Positions 57,314 to 64,000 of a stretch of 64,000 nucleotides of DNA are shown piece after piece; positions within the stretch are counted from its first letter, which is position 1, and each line of letters opens with the position of its first letter. Under the pieces are notes generated by a model, which saw only the letters and a list, made by a program, of their open reading frames with translations, did no database searches and was not told the DNA's origin. The position numbers were made by a program, and so were the translations under genes. Where the stretch lies: contig NZ_JBBOCJ010000001.1 in NCBI RefSeq assembly GCF_038002345.1, positions 5,580,001 to 5,644,000 of the forward strand, given 5' to 3'. This DNA comes from Paenibacillus sp. FSL M7-0420 (GTDB taxonomy: Bacteria > Bacillota > Bacilli > Paenibacillales > Paenibacillaceae).

Positions 57314-58555
57314 ATGTCAAAAGCGAGGGTATTTGACCTTTTTCTATTTGTCGCATCCCTGGCTATAGCCTTCATTCCCGCGCATGCTGTAGTCCTGGAC
57401 GCTACCTATATAAAAGCATTACTGCTATACACTATCTTCTCCAGCATCTACTTCCAATTGCGGATTGTGACCCGGAGCGGGAACTCAACAATCGATTATG
57501 CCATCAGCTATACCTCCTCCTTCGGGATTTTTGCCGGTCCGCTGGGCACGCTCCTGTTCGAGACCGTATACCGGTTCATCGTATATTTCTATAAAAAGAA
57601 AACAAAAACCGCCGATCCCGGCGAGTTCCTGGATACCTTCTACAATATCGGTTCGTTCACACTGGGCGGCTCTGCTGCGTACTATCTGTATACGGCGCTC
57701 TCTCCCCTGGCGGACAAGCTTCCGCTCGGATACTGGCTGCTGTTCCTGCTCGTGGTCTGCGTCACCACCCTGCTGTCCTCCACCTTCCTGGTGCTGACCT
57801 TTGCCTTGTCGGGAGATATCAAGACACGCCGGGAAGCGCGAAATCTGCTATTCCGAAGCCGGAATCTGCTGGACTTCAGCAAGGTGGCTCTTAGTAACGC
57901 TCTGCTGCTGCGGCTGCTGCAAATGGAGAAATGGGAGATGCTGATCGCCCTGTTCCTGCTCAACTATGTAGTCAGCATCTCGTTCTATTCCAAATCGCAG
58001 AGTGCCCAGCACAAGTATGAACGCGACAAATTCGAGCAGATGGCTTACCGCGACTTCCTGACCGGCACCTACAACCGGGCGCATATGGACAAGATGATGA
58101 AGGAGCTGAACCAGAGCGGGGAGTATATCGGGATTGTAGTGGCGGACATCGACCGGTTCAAAAAAATCAATGACAGCTACAACCACGCCGTTGGTGACCG
58201 GGTCATTGTTCATTTTGCCAAGACGCTGCAGATGCACCTGCAGGAGCAGGATGTTCTGTTCCGCAGCGGCGGCGAAGAGTTCACCCTCTTCCTAAGGGAC
58301 AAGACCTTCGAGGAGTGCAGGACGCAGATTCAGGAGATTCTGGACAGCCTTCACGGTCACACTGTAAGTGCAGAATTCGAGGAGCAGATCATCCGCGTGC
58401 CCTATTCGGCATCCTTCGGACTCTTTTACTACAAGGCAGACCCGGACCAGAAGACCTCTATGGAAAAAGGGTACGTCTACGCCGACCAGCTCCTGCTGGA
58501 GTCCAAGAAGCTTGGCCGCAACCGTCTCTCTTACCGGAATGATGTGCAGCCTTGA
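57314..58555 (+). CDS. Membrane diguanylate cyclase
   Basis: 413 residues: six or so hydrophobic segments in the first 215 residues, then a GGDEF domain (YRDFLTGTYNRAH, ADIDRFKKINDSYNHAVGD) with the motif RSGGEEF near 318. The RxxD inhibitory site is not present (QEQD). It reads on the plus strand, away from the glycosyltransferase gene. It is not a close paralogue of the two cyclases at 45-47 kb, as the membrane part differs. Confidence 0.92.
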   Translation: MSKARVFDLFLFVASLAIAFIPAHAVVLDATYIKALLLYTIFSSIYFQLRIVTRSGNSTIDYAISYTSSFGIFAGPLGTLLFETVYRFIVYFYKKKTKTADPGEFLDTFYNIGSFTLGGSAAYYLYTALSPLADKLPLGYWLLFLLVVCVTTLLSSTFLVLTFALSGDIKTRREARNLLFRSRNLLDFSKVALSNALLLRLLQMEKWEMLIALFLLNYVVSISFYSKSQSAQHKYERDKFEQMAYRDFLTGTYNRAHMDKMMKELNQSGEYIGIVVADIDRFKKINDSYNHAVGDRVIVHFAKTLQMHLQEQDVLFRSGGEEFTLFLRDKTFEECRTQIQEILDSLHGHTVSAEFEEQIIRVPYSASFGLFYYKADPDQKTSMEKGYVYADQLLLESKKLGRNRLSYRNDVQP

Positions 58556-58605
58556 GACACGTTTCCGCGCAGGGGGACGGCCTGTGCGCAGGCGCGGCAG
58601 CACAT

Positions 58606-58900
58606 TGCTCCGAATGTATGCTGTTTTTGGCATACATTTGCCCCGCTCACCCTCGCAGTTGCACATTGTATGTTGTTTTTGGCATACATTCGGACCGTTC
58701 GCCTGCGTGACAGCACATTGTATGCTGTTTTTGGCATACATCCGGCCCGGGCGCCTGAACGGCAGCATAATGTATGCTGTTTTTGGCATACATTCGGCCC
58801 GTTCGCCTGCGTGGAGCACAATGTATGCTGTTTTTGGCATACATTCGGACCGTTCGCGTGCGCGGCAGCACAATGTATGCTGTTTTTGGCATACATCCCA
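58606..58900. repeat. Array of six 51-52-bp hairpin repeats
   Basis: TGTATG(C/T)TGTTTTTGGCATACA begins at 58615, 58667, 58719, 58771, 58822 and 58874, so periods are 52, 52, 52, 51 and 52 bp. Each copy forms a stem of 7-9 bp (AATGTATGC / GCATACATT) with an 8-nt T-rich loop, joined by a GC-rich stretch with CGG(C/A)CCGTTCGCCTGCG. The stems are kept better than the linkers. The period is not a multiple of three, so a coding role is unlikely, though frames can be drawn on the minus strand. The array lies between convergent genes. Confidence 0.9.
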
Positions 58901-58948
58901 GCTTCCCGGCGGAGCAGAAACGGCTCCTCATGATAAATCCCGAATAAG

Positions 58949-58990
58949 ACCAAGAGCCGCTCTCCGTGAAACGGAAGTGCGGCTCTTGGT
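58949..58990. terminator. Terminator between convergent genes
   Basis: CCAAGAGCCGC (58950-58960) pairs with GCGGCTCTTGG (58979-58989) around 18 nt. The T runs are short on either side, so it may serve the metallopeptidase gene weakly. Confidence 0.6.
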
Positions 58991-59007
58991 GTTCCTGATG
59001 CAGGCGG

Positions 59008-59868
59008 CTACAGCTCGGCAGCCTTGAAGGTATCTCCGCCAGCAATCGTGCCGGAGTTGAAGCCCTTATAGAACCAGCGCTTGCGCTGTTCAGACGTTCC
59101 GTGCGTGAAGCTGTCGGGCACCACATATCCCTGCGCCCGTTTCTGGATCGTATCATCCCCGACTGCGCTCGCTGCCGTCAGAGCCTCATCCAAGTCTCCC
59201 TCCTCCAGCAGATTCTGTCCCTGGACATGATGCGCCCACACTCCGGCATAATAATCGGCCTGCAGCTCAAAGCGCACCTGAACCTTGTTGAACTCGGTCT
59301 CACTGAGGCGCTGGCGCTCCGAATTCAGCTGCTCGGAAGCGCCCAGCAGCGTCTGCACATGATGGCCCACCTCGTGGGCAATCACATACGCCATGGCGAA
59401 GTCGCCCGGCGCATTGAACTGCTGCTGCAGCTCATCATAGAAGCTGAGGTCGATATACAGCTTGGCATCTCCCGGACAATAGAACGGGCCTACGGCCGAG
59501 CTGGCGGTTCCGCAGGCAGAGTTCACGCTGCCGCTGTAGAGCACAAGCGTCGGGTCCTGATAAGTCATCCCCTGCTCCTTGAAGATATCGGACCAGACAT
59601 CCTCGGTATCGGCCAGCACGACAGATACGAACTCGGATAACTCCTTTTCCTGGGCGCTCTGTTCATAAGGGACACTTGAGTTCGTACCCGAACCGGTTGA
59701 AGTCAGATTGCCCATAATATCGCCGATATTCCCTCCGCTCAGCAGCGTAACAATCACTATAATCACGATCCCGCTGATTCCGCCGCCAATCAGCTTGCCT
59801 CCGCCTCCGCCGCCGCGGCCTCTGCGGTCTTCCACATTGGAACTGCCTCTTCTGCCCTGCCATTTCAT
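59008..59868 (-). CDS. Neutral zinc metallopeptidase, YpfJ-like
   Basis: 286 residues. A basic Gly-rich N-terminus (RRGRGGGGGGKLIGGG) leads into one membrane segment (SGIVIIVIVTLLSGG). The outer domain has the zinc motif VIAHEVGHHVQTLLG and family stretches such as CGTASSAVGPFYCPGD, FELQADYYAGVWAH and FTHGTSEQRKRWF. The ATG has GGGGGGAAGG just upstream. Physiological substrate unknown. An insertion sequence begins only 52 bp upstream, so the native promoter may be lost or displaced. Confidence 0.92.
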   Translation of the reverse strand: MKWQGRRGSSNVEDRRGRGGGGGGKLIGGGISGIVIIVIVTLLSGGNIGDIMGNLTSTGSGTNSSVPYEQSAQEKELSEFVSVVLADTEDVWSDIFKEQGMTYQDPTLVLYSGSVNSACGTASSAVGPFYCPGDAKLYIDLSFYDELQQQFNAPGDFAMAYVIAHEVGHHVQTLLGASEQLNSERQRLSETEFNKVQVRFELQADYYAGVWAHHVQGQNLLEEGDLDEALTAASAVGDDTIQKRAQGYVVPDSFTHGTSEQRKRWFYKGFNSGTIAGGDTFKAAEL

Positions 59869-59920
59869 GGCCTTCCCCCCAGTTATGAATACTCGCGAAT
59901 GCAGATATCTTTGTACTTAT

Positions 59921-61578
59921 GAGTCAATTTCATAATTCAATTTGTTAAATAGCAAGATTAGGCCAAAATCTAAGGTCACATTTTTAAAAAATCAGGCGAT
60001 TTGCTGGGAATTCCTCAACTGCTGGTTCAATTTGTCTAACGCAAACTTACTCAAATTGTACGCGAGCGTACTGAGCTGGAAATCGACACTTGCCCGGACA
60101 CCGCGGTGGCGTGTGCGCTTCATCCCGAAATACTCTTTGAGATAGGCAAATACACGCTCCACGGCCGTACGCTTCTTGTACAGTGTTGTAAAACTTTCGC
60201 TCCCTCTGGCGGGATAGGTGTGTAAACGCAAATCCGTTTGGATTCGAATTTTAAACACTTTTTGGCATTCGGTACCGGAAAGCGCACAGCCTTTGCATTC
60301 ACTAGGCCGGGTGTACTTCAGGGTCTCATATTTGGCATCAAAACTGTCGTAACGGTACGCATGCCCTTGAGCGCACACCGGCGTGTAATCCAGATTCATT
60401 CCCGCAGGCGAGTCTTTGTGGTGAATCAGGGAAATCGCAGGATAGGCGCCGAGCGAATGAATCAACTGGTAGATCGCCGCGCAATCGTACCCCTTGTCGC
60501 CCAAGATATGCTTGACCTTTAGCATCGGAAACTTCAGGAGCAGGCCTTTGAGAAGGACGACCGCCATACGCTGGTCATTCGGATTTGCCGAACTAAAGAG
60601 GCCGCTGAGGATATACTGGCTGTCCGTGTCGACCAGCAGATTCGCCTTGAACCCGTAATAGCTGGTCATTCGGCCCTTCGTATTTTTCTTGTCACAACGC
60701 GCAGCATGCCGGGGCAACGCGGTCAGTAGTTCATCGTACGGGTACGGCAACATCGCTTCAATGGTTTTCTGGAACGGTCCGAGACTTTGTTCATAGGCTT
60801 CCATTTCCTCGCGCCGACGTTCCTTTTCCGCCAGGGATGGACGGCCGGGCTTGCTATATCTGGGTTTCTTCAGCGGCTCGTTCGCCACCTTAGGCTCAGG
60901 CTCGGGATGTTCGAGCTGAATTTGCTCGGCCACCGAAGCTTCGCCTTTCTTTTGCCCCCGGCGAGCCGCACGACGCTTGGAGGCCGATTCGCTAAATTGG
61001 CAATCCCAAGCCTCGACCATGGAGGAATCCACAGCCAGATGGGTTCCGCTCACAAAGCCTTCTTCTAGGGCAGACGTGACTAGGCGATCCTGAAGTTGTT
61101 CCAGCATTCCCGTTTGCTCCAGCGCATGAATCAAACGGGAATAGGAGGCCTGACTTGGAATGTTATCCGAGCCGGTGAACCGGCACTGGACTCGAAATTC
61201 GATGCTATGATTCAGTCGCCGGACCAGGGCAGAGACAAACTCGATGTTCTCCATTTTTGCAATCAGCAGCGAGTAGATCATGGCAGGTACGTTTAATTTT
61301 TCAGGCCGTCCGCGATGGTTCTTTTTCCCTAGTGCGAACAGAACTGGAGCTAAATGTAAGTGTTCAAAGATTTGGCTGTATTTATCTTCTGGACTCATTT
61401 GGAGCAATTCCTCGAAGGAAAACAGTTCTTCTTGTCGAATAGAATAGATGGGGATTACCTCTTTTCTTCTCGGGTGTTGGTTTCGTCGCCTATAACTTCG
61501 AGAATTTGGGGAGGTACTCCTTTTTCTATGCTCAAAAAAACCAGGTATAGCAAGGGTTTTGAATTATGAAATTGTCTC
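59921..61578 (-). mobile_element. Complete insertion sequence with terminal repeats and target duplication
   Basis: 1658 bp. The left end reads GAGTCAATTTCATAATTCAA (59921-59940) and the right end is its inverted copy with one mismatch (61559-61578). The 5-bp repeat CTTAT flanks the element at 59916-59920 and 61579-61583, the expected target duplication. One transposase gene fills it. The near-perfect ends and open gene suggest a recent, possibly active copy. Confidence 0.9.
59992..61398 (-). CDS. DDE transposase, IS1182/IS4-like
   Basis: About 468 residues. The N-terminal DUF772-like DNA-binding region (MSPEDKYSQIFEHLHLAPVL, RGRPEKLNVPAMIYSLL) is followed by DDE-type catalytic segments: HLAVDSSMVEAWD (first Asp), VKHILGDKGYDCAAIY (second Asp) and RTAVERVFAYLKEYFGMKRT (Glu in the Y-ERVF-LK pattern). 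A Cys-rich zinc-like stretch (ECKGCALSGTEC) lies before the last. The ATG at 61398 has GAGGAA 9 nt upstream; a TTG at 61407 is in frame. Family name is by overall pattern and should be checked in ISfinder. Confidence 0.9.
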   Translation of the reverse strand: MSPEDKYSQIFEHLHLAPVLFALGKKNHRGRPEKLNVPAMIYSLLIAKMENIEFVSALVRRLNHSIEFRVQCRFTGSDNIPSQASYSRLIHALEQTGMLEQLQDRLVTSALEEGFVSGTHLAVDSSMVEAWDCQFSESASKRRAARRGQKKGEASVAEQIQLEHPEPEPKVANEPLKKPRYSKPGRPSLAEKERRREEMEAYEQSLGPFQKTIEAMLPYPYDELLTALPRHAARCDKKNTKGRMTSYYGFKANLLVDTDSQYILSGLFSSANPNDQRMAVVLLKGLLLKFPMLKVKHILGDKGYDCAAIYQLIHSLGAYPAISLIHHKDSPAGMNLDYTPVCAQGHAYRYDSFDAKYETLKYTRPSECKGCALSGTECQKVFKIRIQTDLRLHTYPARGSESFTTLYKKRTAVERVFAYLKEYFGMKRTRHRGVRASVDFQLSTLAYNLSKFALDKLNQQLRNSQQIA

Positions 61579-61736
61579 CTTATTAGTGTTATACCCATAA
61601 TTGCAGGGGTGCCACTCGCTCAAGACGGACTGGAGATTTTACCAGTAACAAAAATAATGTATCCTTGAGCTTGATGGACTATCTCTATGGATAAACTATA
61701 ATTTTACAATAATATGCATGTCAGGAAGGTGATGAA

Positions 61737-62531
61737 ATGGGACTAACCAACGAAATATTAAATTCATTTAATCTTTGCGGGGATATTATTCCATTAACTG
61801 GTGGGCAGAATACAGCAGTAAGAGTTGGGAATGCGGTATTAAAGCCTGTGGATGACATAAATCAATGTGAATGGTTACTTCATATTGTTAGCAATTTAAA
61901 TCCGCAGGGCTATAGGTTATCAAAGCCTGTTCAAAGTAAATGCGGTACTTTTGTGTACAGAGGATGGGCTTGCACTCAGTATGAAATAGGTAAAGATGCG
62001 CAGGGACGAATAGAAGACAAACTTCAGGTATCTAGACTGTTCCACCGGGATCTATCTAAAGTTGATTTTCACGACTTCCCTTATACTGAGAGTCCTTGGT
62101 CAAAGGGTCACCGTATAGCCTGGCAAATAGATGAATTATCAAGGGACCTGCCAAGAGAGGCGCAAGAAATGATTAGTCCTATACTCGGGATGGTCAGCCT
62201 GAAGGAGCAATACAGTATGCAGATTGTTCACGGCGATTTGTCAGGTAATATTCTTTTTGACAAGGCTATGAGTCCTTTAGTCATTGATTTTTCTCCTACG
62301 ATTGCCCCAGTAGAATATGCGGAAGCCATTTTAGTGTGTGATTGTATAGCATGGCAGGGAAGCAAGGTTTCAGAGATAGACCTGCTGCCAAATGATAAAC
62401 TGTACAGGGAGATGATACTACGAGCTATTATTTTCCGTTTAACGGTTTCTGCAATTTTTTTAAAGGGTGATTTTGCTGAATTTTCCAAAGAGTATGAGGC
62501 ATTCAAGCCTATAATTGAGTATATCAAGTAG
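61737..62531 (+). CDS. Phosphotransferase family protein (APH-like)
   Basis: 264 residues of the kinase-like APH fold. The catalytic loop is IVHGDLSGNILFD (near 163-175) and the metal-binding motif is LVIDFSP; the N-terminal lobe has GGQNTAVRVGNAVLKPVDD. Resembles the TIGR02569-type family of unknown substrate rather than a proven resistance enzyme. AGGAAGGTGATG precedes the ATG. Base use is much more AT-rich than in neighbouring genes and it sits beside an insertion sequence, so acquisition by transfer is likely. The 159-bp gap before it shows a TATAAT at 61697 but no clear -35. Confidence 0.82.
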   Translation: MGLTNEILNSFNLCGDIIPLTGGQNTAVRVGNAVLKPVDDINQCEWLLHIVSNLNPQGYRLSKPVQSKCGTFVYRGWACTQYEIGKDAQGRIEDKLQVSRLFHRDLSKVDFHDFPYTESPWSKGHRIAWQIDELSRDLPREAQEMISPILGMVSLKEQYSMQIVHGDLSGNILFDKAMSPLVIDFSPTIAPVEYAEAILVCDCIAWQGSKVSEIDLLPNDKLYREMILRAIIFRLTVSAIFLKGDFAEFSKEYEAFKPIIEYIK

Positions 62532-62568
62532 GGGGTATTCACTGAGCAACATAGCCTACATCCTAATC

Positions 62569-62600
62569 AAAAAAACCTCCCCAGTCTCAGCCGGGAAGGA
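62569..62600 (-). terminator. Terminator after the FMN-binding-like gene
   Basis: On the minus strand CCTTCCCGG pairs with CTGGGGAGG around a 6-7-nt loop and is followed by TTTTTTT. Confidence 0.85.
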
Positions 62601-62623
62601 ATCATGGAACCGGAATCCGCTTA

Positions 62624-63175
62624 TTATTTTGCAGCTTTGGCTGCGCTTAGAATGGCTTTCAGGTAACCTTGGGTATCCACCAGAGTTGCACCGCTTACCG
62701 CATCAACGACTTGCTCTTTGCTCTTGTTAGTCAGTGTAGCTTCAAGGGATTTTATCGTTTTGCCTGTTGCGAATTTCTCGATAGCCGCCAGGTTCTTGTC
62801 ATAGGCTACTGTCGATTTGGCTTCTTCCGTCATGTGCTCACTGTAGTATTTGGCGTTGGTCTTCTTGGAGGCCAGCACCATATTCGGATCTTTGTAATTC
62901 TTGCCGAAGTCCTTGTCCGAGTTCGGTACGCCAGTGGCTACATCGCTACCCAGGAACTGATAATCATCCAGCGAAGCCGCAACGATTACGCCATTCTGGA
63001 CTACAGCAACCGCTACAGTGAAGCATTTGGTGCCATGGGCAGCCGCTTCCACCCGGCCTACCTTAAGCGGTGCGCTCGCTGCCGAAGTGACATTGTTCAG
63101 GGCGCCGCTGTTCCCTACCCCGACAAGTGCCAATGAGATGCCGGCCACGAGCATTAACTTAGTAACTTTTTTCAC
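62624..63175 (-). CDS. Secreted FMN-binding-domain-like protein
   Basis: 183 residues. A signal sequence (MKKVTKLMLVAGISLALVGV) starts at a GTG with GGGGGA 7 nt upstream. The rest resembles bacterial FMN-binding-like extracellular proteins: TVAVAVVQNGVIVAASLDDY, and near the end AVSGATLVDTQGYLKAI, where SGAT matches the Thr site that carries covalent FMN in NqrC and RnfG-type domains. It may be a flavinylated redox protein. No ApbE flavin transferase gene is nearby. Confidence 0.78.
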   Translation of the reverse strand: MKKVTKLMLVAGISLALVGVGNSGALNNVTSAASAPLKVGRVEAAAHGTKCFTVAVAVVQNGVIVAASLDDYQFLGSDVATGVPNSDKDFGKNYKDPNMVLASKKTNAKYYSEHMTEEAKSTVAYDKNLAAIEKFATGKTIKSLEATLTNKSKEQVVDAVSGATLVDTQGYLKAILSAAKAAK

Positions 63176-63346
63176 AAATATTCCCCCAGTTCATCAAATA
63201 GACTGCGCTTACATACTATTTTTATCAATATATTGGAAGGCCGTCAGTTACAAATGTTACTGGGAATCTGCAAATATATGGATGAAGCACGGGAATGCAT
63301 CAGAGGGAACGCGGGCTCACCGGCAACTTGACTGGTGGAGGTTTCC

Positions 63347-63415
63347 TTGAACAACAAGAACAAGATCACCCAGCGGGTAAACGATGCTAATGTCTCCCTC
63401 ACCGGCCGCTTTTAA
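63347..63415 (+). CDS. Very short ORF with good ribosome site
   Basis: A 22-codon frame from TTG at 63347 (MNNKNKITQRVNDANVSL, then four more residues), with GGAGG 7 nt upstream, ending at TAA 63413-63415. No family was recognised. It could be a remnant of a gene start or a small peptide; chance is quite possible. Confidence 0.2.
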   Translation: MNNKNKITQRVNDANVSLTGRF

Positions 63416-63419
63416 GGAG

Positions 63420-63610
63420 CAGTATTGTTGCACTTTTGGCAGGATTTCTCTATACCTTTCAATGCTTGTAGTACATTGTTGCATTATTTGCACAAATTTC
63501 GGTGTTTAGAGCAAGTTAGCGCTGAATTTGTTGCAGTTTGTGCAGGATTTCAGCATAGAACGCTTCTTTGGGGCAGTATTGTTGCATTTTTTTGCAGGAT
63601 TCCTCTTAAA
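63420..63610 (+). repeat. Array of 51-52-bp AT-rich repeats (four copies)
   Basis: TTGTTGCA occurs at 63425, 63476, 63528 and 63579, periods of 51, 52 and 51 bp. Each copy continues with a T-rich run and then (T)GCAGGATT(T/C)C or a variant, so TGCA..TTT..TGCA can form a small hairpin. The frame through it repeats LLHF.QDF-like residues, but no gene signal supports it. The core resembles the minus-strand units at 51-130. The rest of the 63.18-63.74 kb gap shows only the short ORF at 63347. Confidence 0.75.
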
Positions 63611-63741
63611 TGGTTACTTCCTGTGATGTATGGGGCCCTTTAGCCAGGCCGCAATCCTCCAGAGTTCAGAGAAATGCGGCCCGGCTGGGCATGGCTTACA
63701 TTGACTTATCTTAGCTTCACAGAGCCGATTGGTATAATGGC

Positions 63742-64000
63742 CTACTCCTGATCTGTGCCGCCGATTTGCTCGCGCAGGCGGCGCAGATCCTCCGGCCAGG
63801 GATCGGCTACTTCGATCTTGCTGCGGGTCCAGGGGTGGGCGAAAATCAGCTTCTCGCCATGCAGCGCCTGGCGGTCGGAACTCCCCTGCTTCGCCTTGAC
63901 TCCCGGCTTGGAAGGTGGAGCCGGCGGCTGCTTGCCTTGGACTTGCAGACCAGGGATGAGGCCTGCCTTCTCCTGCTCTTCGAACCAGGCCGTAATGGCA
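63742..64000 (-). CDS. RluA-family pseudouridine synthase, C-terminal part
   Basis: The gene runs off the window, leaving 86 codons and the stop TAG at 63744-63742. The frame reads QALHGEKLIFAHPWTRSKIE, VADPWPEDLRRL, the C-terminal pattern of RluA/RluD-type rRNA or tRNA pseudouridine synthases (LHA..L.F.HP......A..PED). The Pro/Lys-rich insert just before it (QPPAPPSKPGVKAKQ) is not usual for the family. The catalytic Asp lies beyond the window. Confidence 0.72.
   Translation of the reverse strand, partial: AITAWFEEQEKAGLIPGLQVQGKQPPAPPSKPGVKAKQGSSDRQALHGEKLIFAHPWTRSKIEVADPWPEDLRRLREQIGGTDQE

Noticed and set aside
58531..58953. Cys-rich repeat protein frames on the minus strand
   Set aside because: The 51/52-bp steps shift the frame between copies, and the DNA hairpins explain the conservation better.

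Overview
The window looks like chromosome of a spore-forming Firmicute, most likely Paenibacillus or a close relative. Evidence seen in the sequence: sporulation genes (spo0B, spoIVFA, spoIVFB, safA-like, spoVID-like), the rplU-prp-rpmA, mreBCD-minCD and spo0B-obg blocks, strong AGGAGG-type ribosome binding sites with many TTG and GTG starts, a T-box in front of valS, moderately high GC, and several intergenic tandem-repeat arrays. Almost all genes read on the minus strand.

Layout. 0.5-11.7 kb: a sugar locus. A YesM/YesN-type two-component system (plus strand) is divergent from a binding lipoprotein, two MalF/MalG permeases, a GH65 disaccharide phosphorylase, beta-phosphoglucomutase and a DUF4432 mutarotase-like protein; a small repeat-built ORF is wedged between the last two by ATGA overlaps. 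11.8-18.8 kb: a 51-bp repeat array, a seven-gene tRNA operon with its own promoter and terminator, and a 5S-23S-16S rRNA operon with two tandem promoters. 18.8-25.2 kb: a SafA-like coat protein and an amino-acid operon pheB-hom-thrB-pheA-ilvE. 25.3-28.1 kb: a membrane-stress operon resembling YdjI/H/G behind an ECF-type promoter. 28.2-40.6 kb: obg, spo0B, rpmA-prp-rplU, rng, spoIVFB-spoIVFA, minD-minC, mreD-C-B, radC, maf and a DUF4321 gene. 40.7-47.2 kb: a SPOR protein, two tandem paralogous glycosyltransferases and two tandem paralogous diguanylate cyclases. 47.3-53.3 kb: murC, folC and valS behind a T-box. 53.3-58.6 kb: a copper-amine-oxidase-type domain protein, SpoVID, a glycosyltransferase and a third diguanylate cyclase. 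58.6-64 kb: a hairpin repeat array, a zinc metallopeptidase, a complete insertion sequence with target duplication, an AT-rich phosphotransferase gene, an FMN-binding-like secreted protein, another repeat array and the 3' end of a pseudouridine synthase gene.

The most unusual material is non-coding. Four repeat arrays at 0-0.3, 11.8-12.1, 58.6-58.9 and 63.4-63.6 kb share a unit length of 51-52 bp and a small hairpin. The 11.8 and 58.6 kb units align over their whole length, and the 0 and 63.4 kb units share a TTGCA...GAATC-like core. In the tRNA operon, the 3' ends of tRNA-Arg and tRNA-Glu are each duplicated 114-121 bp away, enclosing two related small elements that look like attachment-site footprints or a mini-element specific for tRNA 3' ends. 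Calls rest on reading the sequence; no database search was run.
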